A stretch of 64,000 nt of DNA from the NCBI RefSeq assembly GCF_020723905.1, contig NZ_DYHZ01000009.1, forward strand, positions 1-64,000, written 5' to 3'. Source of the DNA: Anaerolinea thermophila. Lineage in GTDB: Bacteria > Chloroflexota > Anaerolineae > Anaerolineales > Anaerolineaceae. The position numbers and the translations under genes were made by a program. The notes under the pieces are model-generated. The model did no database searches and had not been told where the DNA came from. It worked only from the letters and a program-made list of their open reading frames with translations. Each line of letters begins with the position of its first letter. Position 1 is the first letter of the stretch. Positions 26,094 through 34,558 of the stretch are shown here, piece after piece.

Positions 26094-26600
26094 TTATCCT
26101 GACTGGACGTTTTTTAAAGAACCTTTCCATGCCCGCAAGCCTGCGGCATGTTCGCGTTCATGTTCAAAAGCGCACACCGCGATGAGTCGCCAGAGGGGCG
26201 TTTTGCCCAGTCTGGGATGCAGTCCCGGCTGAAACAACTGATCATCGCGAAACTCCGCCGTCCGTCGCAGTAACTGCGTATGGACGCCAAGAAAGTCGCT
26301 CCATACCCGTTCCCAGGGGCGGTCTTTGGCCATCTCCACCCAGCGGGCATTGCAGGCATCCACATCCAGTTTCGGGTCAAGAAGGATGCTGGTTATGGGC
26401 GCTCCGCGCTTGAGGGTGTACAACAGGGTGACCATCTCACCTTCCCAGTGGTTGAGATGCACCAGTACGTCTTTCACCGTCCAGGCTCCACAGGCGCCGG
26501 GGGTTTCCCGCTCTGCTTCGGGGATGCTCTCCAGAACCTCCAGCAGTTCGGCGCGGGCAGAGCGCAGTTCGCTTAACAGTTCATCACAGGTTGCAGGCAT
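26094..26600 (-). CDS. DinB/ClbS-type four-helix protein
   Basis: A 168-residue protein of the DinB-like superfamily. Visible features are the WTVKDVLVHLNHWEGEMV helix, with the usual metal-ligand histidine, and the terminal FEHEREHAAGLRAW helix with two more. Such proteins are metal-dependent, thiol-transfer or protective enzymes of mostly unknown substrate; the length and N-terminal LLSELRSARAELLEVLESIPE fit the ClbS/DfsB branch. I chose the ATG at 26600 because AAGGA lies 7 bases upstream. It follows the double ThyX gene on the same strand. Confidence 0.78.
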   Translation of the reverse strand: MPATCDELLSELRSARAELLEVLESIPEAERETPGACGAWTVKDVLVHLNHWEGEMVTLLYTLKRGAPITSILLDPKLDVDACNARWVEMAKDRPWERVWSDFLGVHTQLLRRTAEFRDDQLFQPGLHPRLGKTPLWRLIAVCAFEHEREHAAGLRAWKGSLKNVQSG

Positions 26601-26614
26601 GGTTTTTCCTTCTT

Positions 26615-28048
26615 TCATTCGGGGCGTTCGGCAGTGGCGGCAAAATGGACGGTTTCCACAGCCTGCCAGGACTCCCCTTCTTCCGCCATCAGATAACGCC
26701 CCAGGGTGGGCAGTACCCTGCGCAGGTCTTCTGCCACCCGCTGAGCCACCCGCCGCATGCTGAAATGGGCATTGGGGGCACTGCGCAGAGAAAGCCAGTG
26801 CATCGCCGTACGCAGGTTGAAGTGCAACAAGACCCGCCGGTTGAAGGCATTGGGAACAACGTAAGAAGCCACTTCAGGCAAATCGCTGGAGAGGCGCAAA
26901 TAGGCGCGGTGCGCGGCGCGCATGGCAAGCCGGAAGGTATCCGCCATACCCGCGTCGAGAATCGCCCGCGGCAGGGCATACCCGTGCAGGGTACTCAACC
27001 GCTGAGCGGTCTGGGTCATCATGCGGTGGCGTTTGAGTTCAAAATAAGCCCCCTGATCCAGCAGGAGATCAACGGTAAAGAAGGCGTACTCCAGTTCGCG
27101 CAGGGGTATATCATACCTGCCACGCCCGCCCAGCAGTGCCTCCGCCCATTGAGCGCGCTGTTCCGACGAGGCGCTCTGAACCGCCTGTAGAGCCTGAGCA
27201 AAGGGCATATGCCCAAAGCGGTACAGCGCCGCCGCCAGGATGCGGTCTTCGCCCTGTGCGTCCCATGAAAGCAGACGGCACCAGTCGGTCTCTTCGGAAG
27301 CCGGGAAGTTGCCCGCCATGCGGGTCAGATCGCGGGCGGTTTGCTGCAGGTAGGCAACCGGCTCCACGTAGCGGATGAGGGTGGGCAGGCGCTCCAGCGC
27401 AACCTGCTTGATTTCCTCACCCACCTGCCGCACCTCCGCCAGGGGATGGGAGAGCATTTTGCGCAGGGCATGTTCCAGCGCGCGGGCGTTGATGGTCACC
27501 CCCACGTTGGCGAGCGCCGCCGCCGGCAGGGCAAAACGGCATACGTCCACGTACTCCGCACGGATGCGGCGGTCGTAGGCGGCGTCACCCTCGCCTTCGC
27601 GGCGCGGCTGACGATGCTCCACCACCTGGCGCACCGGCTCGAGCAGATGCTGGTAAGTCTCAAACAGCGTCCCGATGGTGTCTTCATACAGCGCGCGCAG
27701 AGGGTGCGTTTCCAGTTCGGGGGGCAGGCAGTAAGCCTGAGCATCCCACTTCTGGTAGCGGGTGGATTTTTCGGTGTAAGAAGCCAGCCGGTTCGACTCC
27801 AGGCACTCCACCGCCAGGCGGGAGATGTTCTCCACAGCAATGTGCAGGACAGCATGCTCCGCCACCGAGGCGTGTCCGTAGCCTACCACCCACTTCTCGT
27901 GGAACTCGGCGCTCTTCTCATCGGTGAGTTCCGCCGCAATTTCGCGGAAGGACTGCGGCGAGCGCGAGGTTTTGGCAAAGGCAACGGCAATGGTCTCGGG
28001 GGGTAATTGCATGGAATCGAGCAGATAGACCTGACGGCTAAGCGGCAT
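26615..28048 (-). CDS. ThyX-like protein with two tandem domains
   Basis: A 477-residue protein made of two ThyX (FAD-dependent thymidylate synthase) units, about twice the usual length of about 220-260. Half 1 (1-230) has NRLASYTEKSTRY at 86-98, matching the end of the RHRxxSxNExSxRY motif but with SNR where RHR belongs. Half 2 (240-477) has an intact RHR at 340-342 but lacks the Ser/Glu/Arg that follow. The two halves together hold one complete motif set, so a composite active site is possible. GGGAGGTGTTGACCC precedes the ATG. It overlaps ribF by 11 bases, consistent with a shared flavin link. Confidence 0.8.
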   Translation of the reverse strand: MPLSRQVYLLDSMQLPPETIAVAFAKTSRSPQSFREIAAELTDEKSAEFHEKWVVGYGHASVAEHAVLHIAVENISRLAVECLESNRLASYTEKSTRYQKWDAQAYCLPPELETHPLRALYEDTIGTLFETYQHLLEPVRQVVEHRQPRREGEGDAAYDRRIRAEYVDVCRFALPAAALANVGVTINARALEHALRKMLSHPLAEVRQVGEEIKQVALERLPTLIRYVEPVAYLQQTARDLTRMAGNFPASEETDWCRLLSWDAQGEDRILAAALYRFGHMPFAQALQAVQSASSEQRAQWAEALLGGRGRYDIPLRELEYAFFTVDLLLDQGAYFELKRHRMMTQTAQRLSTLHGYALPRAILDAGMADTFRLAMRAAHRAYLRLSSDLPEVASYVVPNAFNRRVLLHFNLRTAMHWLSLRSAPNAHFSMRRVAQRVAEDLRRVLPTLGRYLMAEEGESWQAVETVHFAATAERPE

Positions 28049-28967
28049 GGGTCAACACCTCCCTGGCATGCTGGATATCCTGTTGGATCTGCGCCACCAG
28101 CGCCTCTACGGATTCAAAGCGACGCTCGGGGCGCAGGAAAGCGAGAAACTGCAGGCGCACTGTTTTGCCATACAGATTGCCAAAAAAATCAAGCAAATGG
28201 GCTTCAAGGCGCACTTCACCGGTTGGATTTTCAAAGGTGGGGCGCACACCAATGTTTGCCACCGCGTCCAGCGCGCGCCCTTCCACCTCCACCCGGCAGG
28301 CGTACACGCCAAAGGCAGGCAGGCGCTGTTCCGCCCAAAACGCCACGTTGATGGTCGGGATATTGAGGGTGCGTCCGCGAGCATCCCCGTGCACCACTGC
28401 GCCTTCAATGGCATAAGGACGTCCCAGCATGCGCGCCGCTGTGACCACATCCCCCTTTTCCAGCGCGGAGCGAATCAAACTGGAAGAGACCGGCGTATCG
28501 TCCAGCGCCACCGGCGGCAAGACATGCACACTGAAACCCAGTTCCTCGCCCAGACGCTGGAGAACCGTCACATTTCCCTCACGGTTATGTCCCAGCGCAA
28601 AATCGTAGCCCACCCAGAGGGATTCCATGCCGGCTTTTTCGCGGAGCATTTCCACAAACTCGCGGGCGCTCAGCGCCGCCAGTTCACGGGTAAAGGGCAG
28701 AGTCAACACCACATCAATCCCACATGCGCCCATTAAACGGGCGCGTTCCTCGGGAGAGGTGAGGTAATAGGGCTGAGGCAAGCCGCGCAACACCACCGCC
28801 GGATGAGGGAAAAAGGTCACCACGGCGCTCTGCGCACCGGATTGATGCGCCGCCTGCGCCAGCGCCGTCAGCAGGACCTGATGTCCGCGATGAACGCCAT
28901 CAAATGTGCCCACGGTCAAAAAAGTACGTCCACGGGGAAATTCCTCAAGGGTGCGAATATGCTCCAT
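28038..28967 (-). CDS. ribF: Bifunctional riboflavin kinase/FAD synthetase
   Basis: RibF makes FMN and then FAD in the cytoplasm. The N-terminal nucleotidyltransferase half has TVGTFDGVHRGHQVLL (nucleotide binding) and the SSSLIRSALEKGDV segment, and the C-terminal half carries the riboflavin kinase pattern GDARGRTLNIPTINV and GVYACRVEVEG. Length is about 309 residues, normal for the family. I chose the ATG at 28967; an in-frame GTG at 28994 is possible and neither has a strong ribosome site. The gene leads the ThyX-like gene, whose product would use FAD. Confidence 0.93.
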   Translation of the reverse strand: MEHIRTLEEFPRGRTFLTVGTFDGVHRGHQVLLTALAQAAHQSGAQSAVVTFFPHPAVVLRGLPQPYYLTSPEERARLMGACGIDVVLTLPFTRELAALSAREFVEMLREKAGMESLWVGYDFALGHNREGNVTVLQRLGEELGFSVHVLPPVALDDTPVSSSLIRSALEKGDVVTAARMLGRPYAIEGAVVHGDARGRTLNIPTINVAFWAEQRLPAFGVYACRVEVEGRALDAVANIGVRPTFENPTGEVRLEAHLLDFFGNLYGKTVRLQFLAFLRPERRFESVEALVAQIQQDIQHAREVLTHAA

Positions 28968-29104
28968 ATCGAAGGTAAGTTTACCAAAAAGCACGGGAAT
29001 TTACAGGGGAGACGCGCACTTAAAGAGAAAACTGCCTCGCCGTTGACAGGAATTCAGGTATACTTGGGGCGCACTGGAAACAACCTTTGTTTTTTGGAGG
29101 AAGA

Positions 29105-29833
29105 ATGACCACCTCTCAAAACACAGAACGATCTTACCGGTACCTTGACCTGGTGATGGCGCTGTTTGTGACCGTGCTGATCGTCAGCAACATTGCTTCG
29201 TCCGCCAAAATTGTGGACTGGGGGATCTCCATTGGCAGCATTCCCCTGGCGTTCGACGCGGGCACCTTGCTTTTCCCCATCAGTTACATCTTTGGCGATG
29301 TGCTGACCGAGGTGTACGGCTTTCGCCGCTCACGGCGGGTCATCTGGACGGGCTTTGCCATGCTGGCGTTGAGCGCGTTCATCTTCTGGGTGGTACGCGG
29401 CTTGCCCGGAGAGGCTACCTGGCAGGAATATGCCGGGCAAAGCGCCTACGATGCCATTCTGAGCGGGATGTTCTCCGGCGGCATTGTGATTGCCAGTTTA
29501 ATCGCCTATCTGGCTGGCGAGTTCAGCAATTCGATTGTGCTGGCACGCATGAAGGTGCTGACTCAGGGGCGCTTTTTGTGGATGCGCACCATCGGCAGTA
29601 CCCTGGTAGGACAGGGGGTGGATACCCTTGTCTTCATTCTGGTAGCCACCCTGACGGGGGTTTTCCCCTGGTCTCTTTTCGGTACGCTCACGCTGACCAA
29701 TTACATTTTTAAAGTGGGCGTGGAAGTGGTCATGACCCCGCTGACCTATCAAATCGTCAACGCGCTCAAGCGCGCCGAGAACGAGGACTACTACGACCTG
29801 CACACCCGTTTTACCCCCTTTGCGCTGAGTTAA
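29105..29833 (+). CDS. Queuosine-precursor/YhhQ-family transporter
   Basis: A 242-residue inner-membrane protein with about six hydrophobic segments. It shows the family pattern YLDLVMALFVTVLIVSNI, DAGTLLFPISYIFGDVLTEVYGFRRSRRVIW and TNYIFKVGVEVVMTPLTYQIV found in YhhQ proteins, which import 7-cyano-7-deazaguanine or other queuosine precursors. The start at 29105 has GGAGGAAGA directly upstream; a longer frame at 29087 lacks one. It stands alone, followed by a strong terminator. Confidence 0.88.
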   Translation: MTTSQNTERSYRYLDLVMALFVTVLIVSNIASSAKIVDWGISIGSIPLAFDAGTLLFPISYIFGDVLTEVYGFRRSRRVIWTGFAMLALSAFIFWVVRGLPGEATWQEYAGQSAYDAILSGMFSGGIVIASLIAYLAGEFSNSIVLARMKVLTQGRFLWMRTIGSTLVGQGVDTLVFILVATLTGVFPWSLFGTLTLTNYIFKVGVEVVMTPLTYQIVNALKRAENEDYYDLHTRFTPFALS

Positions 29834-29859
29834 AGCAGGGTTTCTTTCACAGTCCTTTT

Positions 29860-29900
29860 CAAGCCGCCCTCAGGAAAGTTTAGAGGGCGGTTTGACTTTT
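29860..29900 (+). terminator. Intrinsic terminator after the queuosine-precursor transporter
   Basis: A 12-bp stem (29860-29871 with 29883-29894, one G-T pair), an 11-base loop and then ACTTTTTCC. It lies 27 bases after the stop codon. Confidence 0.85.
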
Positions 29901-29995
29901 TCCCTCTGCCAGAATCCAAAAAAAATCATCCTTCTATTTTGCAGAATTTTTCTCTAAAATAAAAAGTACGCAAAGGGGAATGCAGGGAGGAATTC

Positions 29996-31465
29996 ATGAA
30001 AATCCAGGTCATGCAGGGGGTATTGAATCCTGCGCGTTTTTCTGTGGGAGAGGGAGACTGTGCCTGTGACTCACCATCTTCCCTTGTAGAAAATGGAGAC
30101 TGTGCCTGTGATAGCCCTTTGCAAAAGGTTGTGAATGACCATCCCGGTATTCCATTACCTTCCGGGACTTCATCCTATTCCTTGCTTTCGTTTGCCATGT
30201 TCACACCTGAAGGAGACGGCGTTACCGCCCTCCAGCCGGAAAACATCACTCCTTTATACAGGTTAGCCCCCATTAAGCCCGTTTCGACCCATTCTCCAGT
30301 CCATTCCCTTCCAGAACTCTTTCCCATTCTCACGCCAGCCTCCGATCTTCCCTGCCTGAAAACCTTGAGCGCATGGTTTCATTTGACCGACCGCTGTAAT
30401 CTGCGCTGTGATTACTGCTACCTGCCCCATCACTCACAGGACATGAACGCCGCCACCGGGTATTCCGCTGTCCAGGCGCTGTTTCGCTCGGCAAACCTGC
30501 ATGCCTACCCCAGAGTCAAGATCATGTACGCCGGAGGGGAGCCGCTCCTGCGTTTTCCGCTCATCCTTGAACTGCACGAACAAGCCCGAACACTGGCAAA
30601 CAGCCACAAAATTTTTCTGGAAGAAACGGTGTTGAGCAATGGCACGCTCCTGACTGTCCACATGATACGGGCATTGAAAGACCGAAACATTCGCTTAATG
30701 ATTTCCATGGATGGCATGGGAGCATGGCACAATTCTCAGCGCCGCTTTTCTGACGGAAAAGGATCCTTCGATAAAGTCTCTCGCGCTGTTGAACTGGCGT
30801 TAGCCCATGGCATCCGTCCGAATATTTCCATCACGGTGACCGGCAGGAATGCCGCCGGACTTGCGGAACTGATGGCGTGGATTCTGGAAAGAGAACTGCC
30901 GTTCCAGTTAAATTTTTACCGCCAGAGTGTTCTCTCCCAATCTCATACCGATTTGCAACTCGAAAACGAGGCCATTCTGTCAGGCATTCAAAGCGCCCTG
31001 AAGGTTGTTGAAAACAACCTTCCCCGCTTCAGCCTGTTGAGCATTCTGGATCGCACCACCCTCGCCTATCCTCATACCCTGCCCTGTGGCGCTGGCTCAG
31101 ATTATCTGGTTTTCACTCCACAGGGTGAGGTAGCCCAGTGCCAGATGCTCCTTCACCAACCGGTAACGAACGTGTTCGCCGCCGACCCGTTATCCCATGT
31201 CCGCGCCAACCAAACCCGCTTCCGCAATCCCCCTGTGGACGAACGCGGAGAGTGCGCCGCCTGTCCCTGGCGTTACTGGTGCGGCGGAGGATGTCCGCTG
31301 GAAACCCGGAGGATGATGGGCAGTCCCTATCATCGTTCTCCCAACTGTCAAATATACCAGACCATCCTTCCTGAACTGATTCGATTGGAAGGATTACGGC
31401 TGCTTCAATACGTCAGCGACCCTGAAGTCGTACGCATTCAAGATCTGGAGATACAACCCGTATAA
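29996..31465 (+). CDS. Radical SAM/SPASM enzyme with Cys-rich N-terminal repeats
   Basis: A 489-residue radical SAM protein. The AdoMet iron-sulfur motif C134-x3-C138-x2-C141 (TDRCNLRCDYCY) begins the core, with GGEPLLRFP next. The C terminus is a SPASM region with auxiliary-cluster cysteines (LPCGAG, CQMLL, CAACPWRYWCGGGCP). It resembles peptide maturases such as those for sactipeptides or sulfatase maturation. The first 115 residues are an unusual extension with two 14-residue tandem repeats containing GDCACDSP. GGAGG lies before the ATG. No partner peptide gene is seen beside it. Confidence 0.85.
   Translation: MKIQVMQGVLNPARFSVGEGDCACDSPSSLVENGDCACDSPLQKVVNDHPGIPLPSGTSSYSLLSFAMFTPEGDGVTALQPENITPLYRLAPIKPVSTHSPVHSLPELFPILTPASDLPCLKTLSAWFHLTDRCNLRCDYCYLPHHSQDMNAATGYSAVQALFRSANLHAYPRVKIMYAGGEPLLRFPLILELHEQARTLANSHKIFLEETVLSNGTLLTVHMIRALKDRNIRLMISMDGMGAWHNSQRRFSDGKGSFDKVSRAVELALAHGIRPNISITVTGRNAAGLAELMAWILERELPFQLNFYRQSVLSQSHTDLQLENEAILSGIQSALKVVENNLPRFSLLSILDRTTLAYPHTLPCGAGSDYLVFTPQGEVAQCQMLLHQPVTNVFAADPLSHVRANQTRFRNPPVDERGECAACPWRYWCGGGCPLETRRMMGSPYHRSPNCQIYQTILPELIRLEGLRLLQYVSDPEVVRIQDLEIQPV
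30044..30127 (+). repeat. Tandem 42-base repeat inside the radical SAM gene
   Basis: Two in-frame copies spaced exactly 42 bases encode residues 17-30 and 31-44. A 17-base core is identical at 30053-30069 and 30095-30111 (each encodes GDCACD); the flanks differ in synonymous and other positions, so the copies are not recent. Confidence 0.85.
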
Positions 31466-31510
31466 CCTTCAACACCGCTATTTCTGCATCCTCATCAGAG
31501 GAGGGCATTG

Positions 31511-31912
31511 TTACCCTCCCATTTTTCTCCACTCCCAAATGGCTTTACCCAGCCAGAGCAGTACAACCAGCCAGAGGACAATGACCAGCGCTACCCCGAG
31601 GCGGCGCAGGGAGGGGTCTATACCGCCGCGTCCCTCCGCCTGCTGACGCGCTTCTGCCATCACCTCTGGAGGAATCATACGAATCACCAGAGCAATGCCC
31701 AGCGGGGTGATGATCCAGTCGTCCAGCAACCCCAGTACGGGGATGAAATCGGGAATCAAATCTACCGGGCTGAAGGTGTGCGCCAGCACCAGCACCGCCA
31801 GCACCCGGGCATACCACGGCGTGCGCGGATGACGATACGCCAGCACCAGCACCCGGGCTTCTTTTTCCAGGGCTTCTGCGCGGGCGCGCAGGGCAGTCCA
31901 CCAGTGCTTCAT
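31511..31912 (-). CDS. DUF1232 (YkvA-like) membrane protein
   Basis: A 133-residue protein with the DUF1232 core HPRTPWYARVLAVLVLAHTFSPVDLIPDFIPVLGLLDDW, a hydrophobic hairpin with the conserved SPVDLIPD motif, and a C-terminal transmembrane segment (VALVIVLWLVVLLWLG). The function of the family is unknown. The ATG at 31912 lacks a ribosome site but has TATAAT 7 bases upstream. It is divergent from the RNase D gene. Confidence 0.85.
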   Translation of the reverse strand: MKHWWTALRARAEALEKEARVLVLAYRHPRTPWYARVLAVLVLAHTFSPVDLIPDFIPVLGLLDDWIITPLGIALVIRMIPPEVMAEARQQAEGRGGIDPSLRRLGVALVIVLWLVVLLWLGKAIWEWRKMGG

Positions 31913-31919
31913 AGGGGAA

Positions 31920-31976
31920 ATTATATCCGGAGAAGAAAAACCCGCCTGCAAAGAATGCCCCCTTTCTTGTTATAAT
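31920..31976. promoter_or_regulatory. Mirror-image divergent promoters, both leaderless
   Basis: Minus strand: TATAAT (31920-31925), 7 bases, then the ATG at 31912. Plus strand: TATAAT (31971-31976), 7 bases, then the ATG at 31984. Both read TATAATTTCCCC then T or C and ATG. A shared CTGCAAAG at 31946-31953 lies between the two. Neither gene has a Shine-Dalgarno sequence. Confidence 0.6.
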
Positions 31977-31983
31977 TTCCCCC

Positions 31984-33126
31984 ATGCACATGGAAGATTC
32001 TGCTGTTCCCATCTGGGTAGCCACCCCTGCCGCCCTCCGGCGGATGATGAATCACCTGCTCACCTGCGAACAGGTGGCTGTGGATACCGAATCCAATGGC
32101 TTGCACGCCTATCAGGAACAAATCTGTCTGATTCAATTCTCTGTTCCCGGCGCTGATTATCTGGTGGATCCGCTGGCATCGGTAAACCTCTCGCCACTGG
32201 ATGAAATCTTCGCCAACCCCCGCATTGAAAAAGTCTTCCATGCTGCCGAGTACGACATCCTCTGTCTGAAGCGCGATTTTGGTTTCTCCTTCACCCACCT
32301 TTTTGATACCATGATTGCCGCCCGCATCCTCGGGCGGAGCGAAGTAGGGCTGGCGGCACTGCTGGAGGAAACTTTCGGGGTCACGCTGGATAAGCGCTAC
32401 CAGCGCGCCAACTGGGCACGGCGCCCGCTCCCACCCGCCATGCTCAACTATGCCCGACTGGATACGCACTACCTGATAGACCTGCGCAACCTGCTGGCAA
32501 AAGAACTGGCAGAACGCGGCTTGAGCGCGCTGGCAGAGGAAGATTTCGTGCGCGTGTGCGAAACGCCTGCCGCACCTGCCGAAGCCCGTCACCCCATGTG
32601 GTGGGATGTTGCCGACACCACCGATATTCCACCTCTGCAAGCCCGTTTGCTTCAGGCACTGGTGGAGTTCCGCGAACAACAGGCGCGCTTTGCCAACCTG
32701 CCCACCTTCCGGGTGCTCTCCAACGCGGTGTTAATGCAGATTGCCGAAGCCAACCCGCAGACGCTGGAAGATCTGGCAGAGGTGCAGGGGCTTTCTTATG
32801 CGCACCTGGAACGCTACGGGCTTGGCATCATGGAAGCCCTGCGGCGGGGCAGAGAACGTCCTGCGCCCCAGCCTCCCAACCACACCCGCCCCAACCACCA
32901 GATGCTCAAACGGCTGGAAATGCTCAAGCGCTGGCGCAAGGATGCCGGCAGACGCATGGGGGTAGAGTCGGATGTCATCCTGCCGCGTGAAACCATGCAA
33001 GCCCTGGCTCAGTGCGATGTCATCACCCCCGAAGCAGTGGAGAAACAGATGGCGCACCTGCCCTGGCGCTGGAAAACCTTTGGAAAAGAAATCGTTCAAC
33101 TGCTGGTGAAAGAGAAAAACCCATGA
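31984..33126 (+). CDS. rnd: RNase D-like 3'-5' exonuclease with HRDC domain
   Basis: A 380-residue DEDD exonuclease that trims tRNA and other RNA 3' ends. Exo I is VAVDTESNGLHAYQ (about residues 30-43), Exo II is VFHAAEYDILCL, and Exo III is NYARLDTHYLIDLR, giving the four acidic residues. The C-terminal region (about 210-290) is HRDC-like (RLLQALVEFREQQARFANLPTFRVLSNAVLMQIAE). Its stop overlaps the next start by 4 bases (ATGA), linking it to the beta-CASP nuclease. A second ATG at 31990 is an alternative start. Confidence 0.9.
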   Translation: MHMEDSAVPIWVATPAALRRMMNHLLTCEQVAVDTESNGLHAYQEQICLIQFSVPGADYLVDPLASVNLSPLDEIFANPRIEKVFHAAEYDILCLKRDFGFSFTHLFDTMIAARILGRSEVGLAALLEETFGVTLDKRYQRANWARRPLPPAMLNYARLDTHYLIDLRNLLAKELAERGLSALAEEDFVRVCETPAAPAEARHPMWWDVADTTDIPPLQARLLQALVEFREQQARFANLPTFRVLSNAVLMQIAEANPQTLEDLAEVQGLSYAHLERYGLGIMEALRRGRERPAPQPPNHTRPNHQMLKRLEMLKRWRKDAGRRMGVESDVILPRETMQALAQCDVITPEAVEKQMAHLPWRWKTFGKEIVQLLVKEKNP

Positions 33127-34520
33127 ACATTCGCATTCTCGGCGCTGCTCAAACCGTCACCGGCTCGCAGCATCTGCTGGACATTAACGGGGCAAAGATA
33201 CTGCTGGAGTGCGGACTGTTTCAGGGTCACCGCGCAGATACCTACGAACGCAACCGCACCTTTTCCTTCAACCCACGCCGGCTGAATGCCGTCATCCTCT
33301 CGCATGCCCATATTGACCATTCCGGCAACCTGCCCAATCTGGTCAAACAGGGCTATGAAGGACCCATTTACGCCACCCCCGCCACCGCCGAACTGGCAGA
33401 CATCATGGTGCGCGATTCTGCCCACATTCAGGAAGCCGACGCCGAGTACCTGAACAAAAAACGCCTGCGTCGCGGCGAACCACCCATCGAACCGCTCTAC
33501 AGTCGCGCCGATGCCGAAGCCGTTGCGCCGCTGTTTGTCCCCGTGCAGTACGGCGAGACCTTTGAGCCAGCCCCGGGGGTCCATGCCCGTTTTGTAGATG
33601 CCGGGCATATCCTTGGCTCGGCAGGTGTGATTCTGGACCTTGAAGAAAACGGCACCCGCCGCCGGGTATGGTTTTCCGGCGATATCGGGCGCGAAAAACT
33701 GCCCCTGTTGAAGGATCCGGTTCTGCCGGAGCAGGTAGATTACCTGCTCATGGAATGCACCTACGGCGATAAGCCACACCGCGACCCCGAAGCGGCATAC
33801 GCGGAATTCCGCGAGGTGGCTCTGCGTACCTTTGAACGCGGCGGCAAGGTGATCATCCCGGCTTTTGCCGTCGGGCGCACGCAGGAAATTGTGTATTCGC
33901 TCAACCGCATGATCAGCGAGGGAGACCTGCCCGCTGTGCCGGTGTACGTTGACAGTCCTCTGGCGGTTAATGCCTCAGAAGTGTTCATGAAGCACCTGGA
34001 ACTGTTCGATGAAGAAACCCGAAAGTTCATCCGCGAGCACCGTCACCCCGCGCTGGACTTCCCCACCCTCACCTATATCCGCGATGTGGAAGAATCTAAA
34101 GCCCTCAACGGCTTGCCCGGTCCAATGGTGATCATCTCGGCATCGGGCATGGCGGAAACCGGACGCATCCTGCACCATCTCAAAAACAATCTGGAAGATC
34201 CACGCAACACGGTGATGATTGTTTCCTGGCAGGCGCCCGACACGCTGGGACGTCGCCTGGCAGACCGCGAGTTCAAGGTGAAGATTTTCGGTGAGACCTA
34301 CATCCGCCGGGCAGAGGTGGCTACCATTGGCGGGCTTTCGGCGCACGCCGGACAGGATATGCTGTTGAAGTACGCCCTGGCAAGCCGCCGCTCTCTGCGG
34401 CGCATTATGCTGGTGCACGGCGAGCAACTTGCCGCCACTGCCCTGCGCGAAAAGATTCTCGAAGCGGGTTTTCGGCAAGTAGATTACCCGCAGAGCGGCG
34501 CCTCCATTCCACTGGAATAG
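33123..34520 (+). CDS. Beta-CASP metallo-beta-lactamase RNA nuclease-like protein
   Basis: A 465-residue protein of the metallo-beta-lactamase/beta-CASP family related to CPSF73 and bacterial YSH1-like nucleases, which cut RNA. Zinc-binding SHAHIDHSG (about residues 59-67) is complete. The beta-CASP region includes GKVIIPAFAVGRTQEI and the ISASGMAETGRILHHL block, and the C terminus has TIGGLSAHAGQDMLL and LVHGE. The ATG at 33123 overlaps the RNase D stop, so the two RNA-processing genes form a coupled unit. Confidence 0.9.
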   Translation: MNIRILGAAQTVTGSQHLLDINGAKILLECGLFQGHRADTYERNRTFSFNPRRLNAVILSHAHIDHSGNLPNLVKQGYEGPIYATPATAELADIMVRDSAHIQEADAEYLNKKRLRRGEPPIEPLYSRADAEAVAPLFVPVQYGETFEPAPGVHARFVDAGHILGSAGVILDLEENGTRRRVWFSGDIGREKLPLLKDPVLPEQVDYLLMECTYGDKPHRDPEAAYAEFREVALRTFERGGKVIIPAFAVGRTQEIVYSLNRMISEGDLPAVPVYVDSPLAVNASEVFMKHLELFDEETRKFIREHRHPALDFPTLTYIRDVEESKALNGLPGPMVIISASGMAETGRILHHLKNNLEDPRNTVMIVSWQAPDTLGRRLADREFKVKIFGETYIRRAEVATIGGLSAHAGQDMLLKYALASRRSLRRIMLVHGEQLAATALREKILEAGFRQVDYPQSGASIPLE

Positions 34521-34533
34521 CCCCACCAAAAAG

Positions 34534-34558
34534 ATAAAGCCCCGGTCTGGGGCTTTAT
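34534..34558. terminator. Bidirectional terminator between convergent operons
   Basis: A perfect 10-bp stem (34534-34543 with 34549-34558) with a 5-base loop. On the minus strand it is followed by CTTTTTGG. It overlaps the last codon of the minus-strand gene. Confidence 0.85.

Noticed and set aside
26615-28048. Frameshift joining two separate thyX genes
   Set aside because: The frame is continuous, the linker is unremarkable, and the two halves have diverged in complementary ways, which is unlike a recent fusion error.
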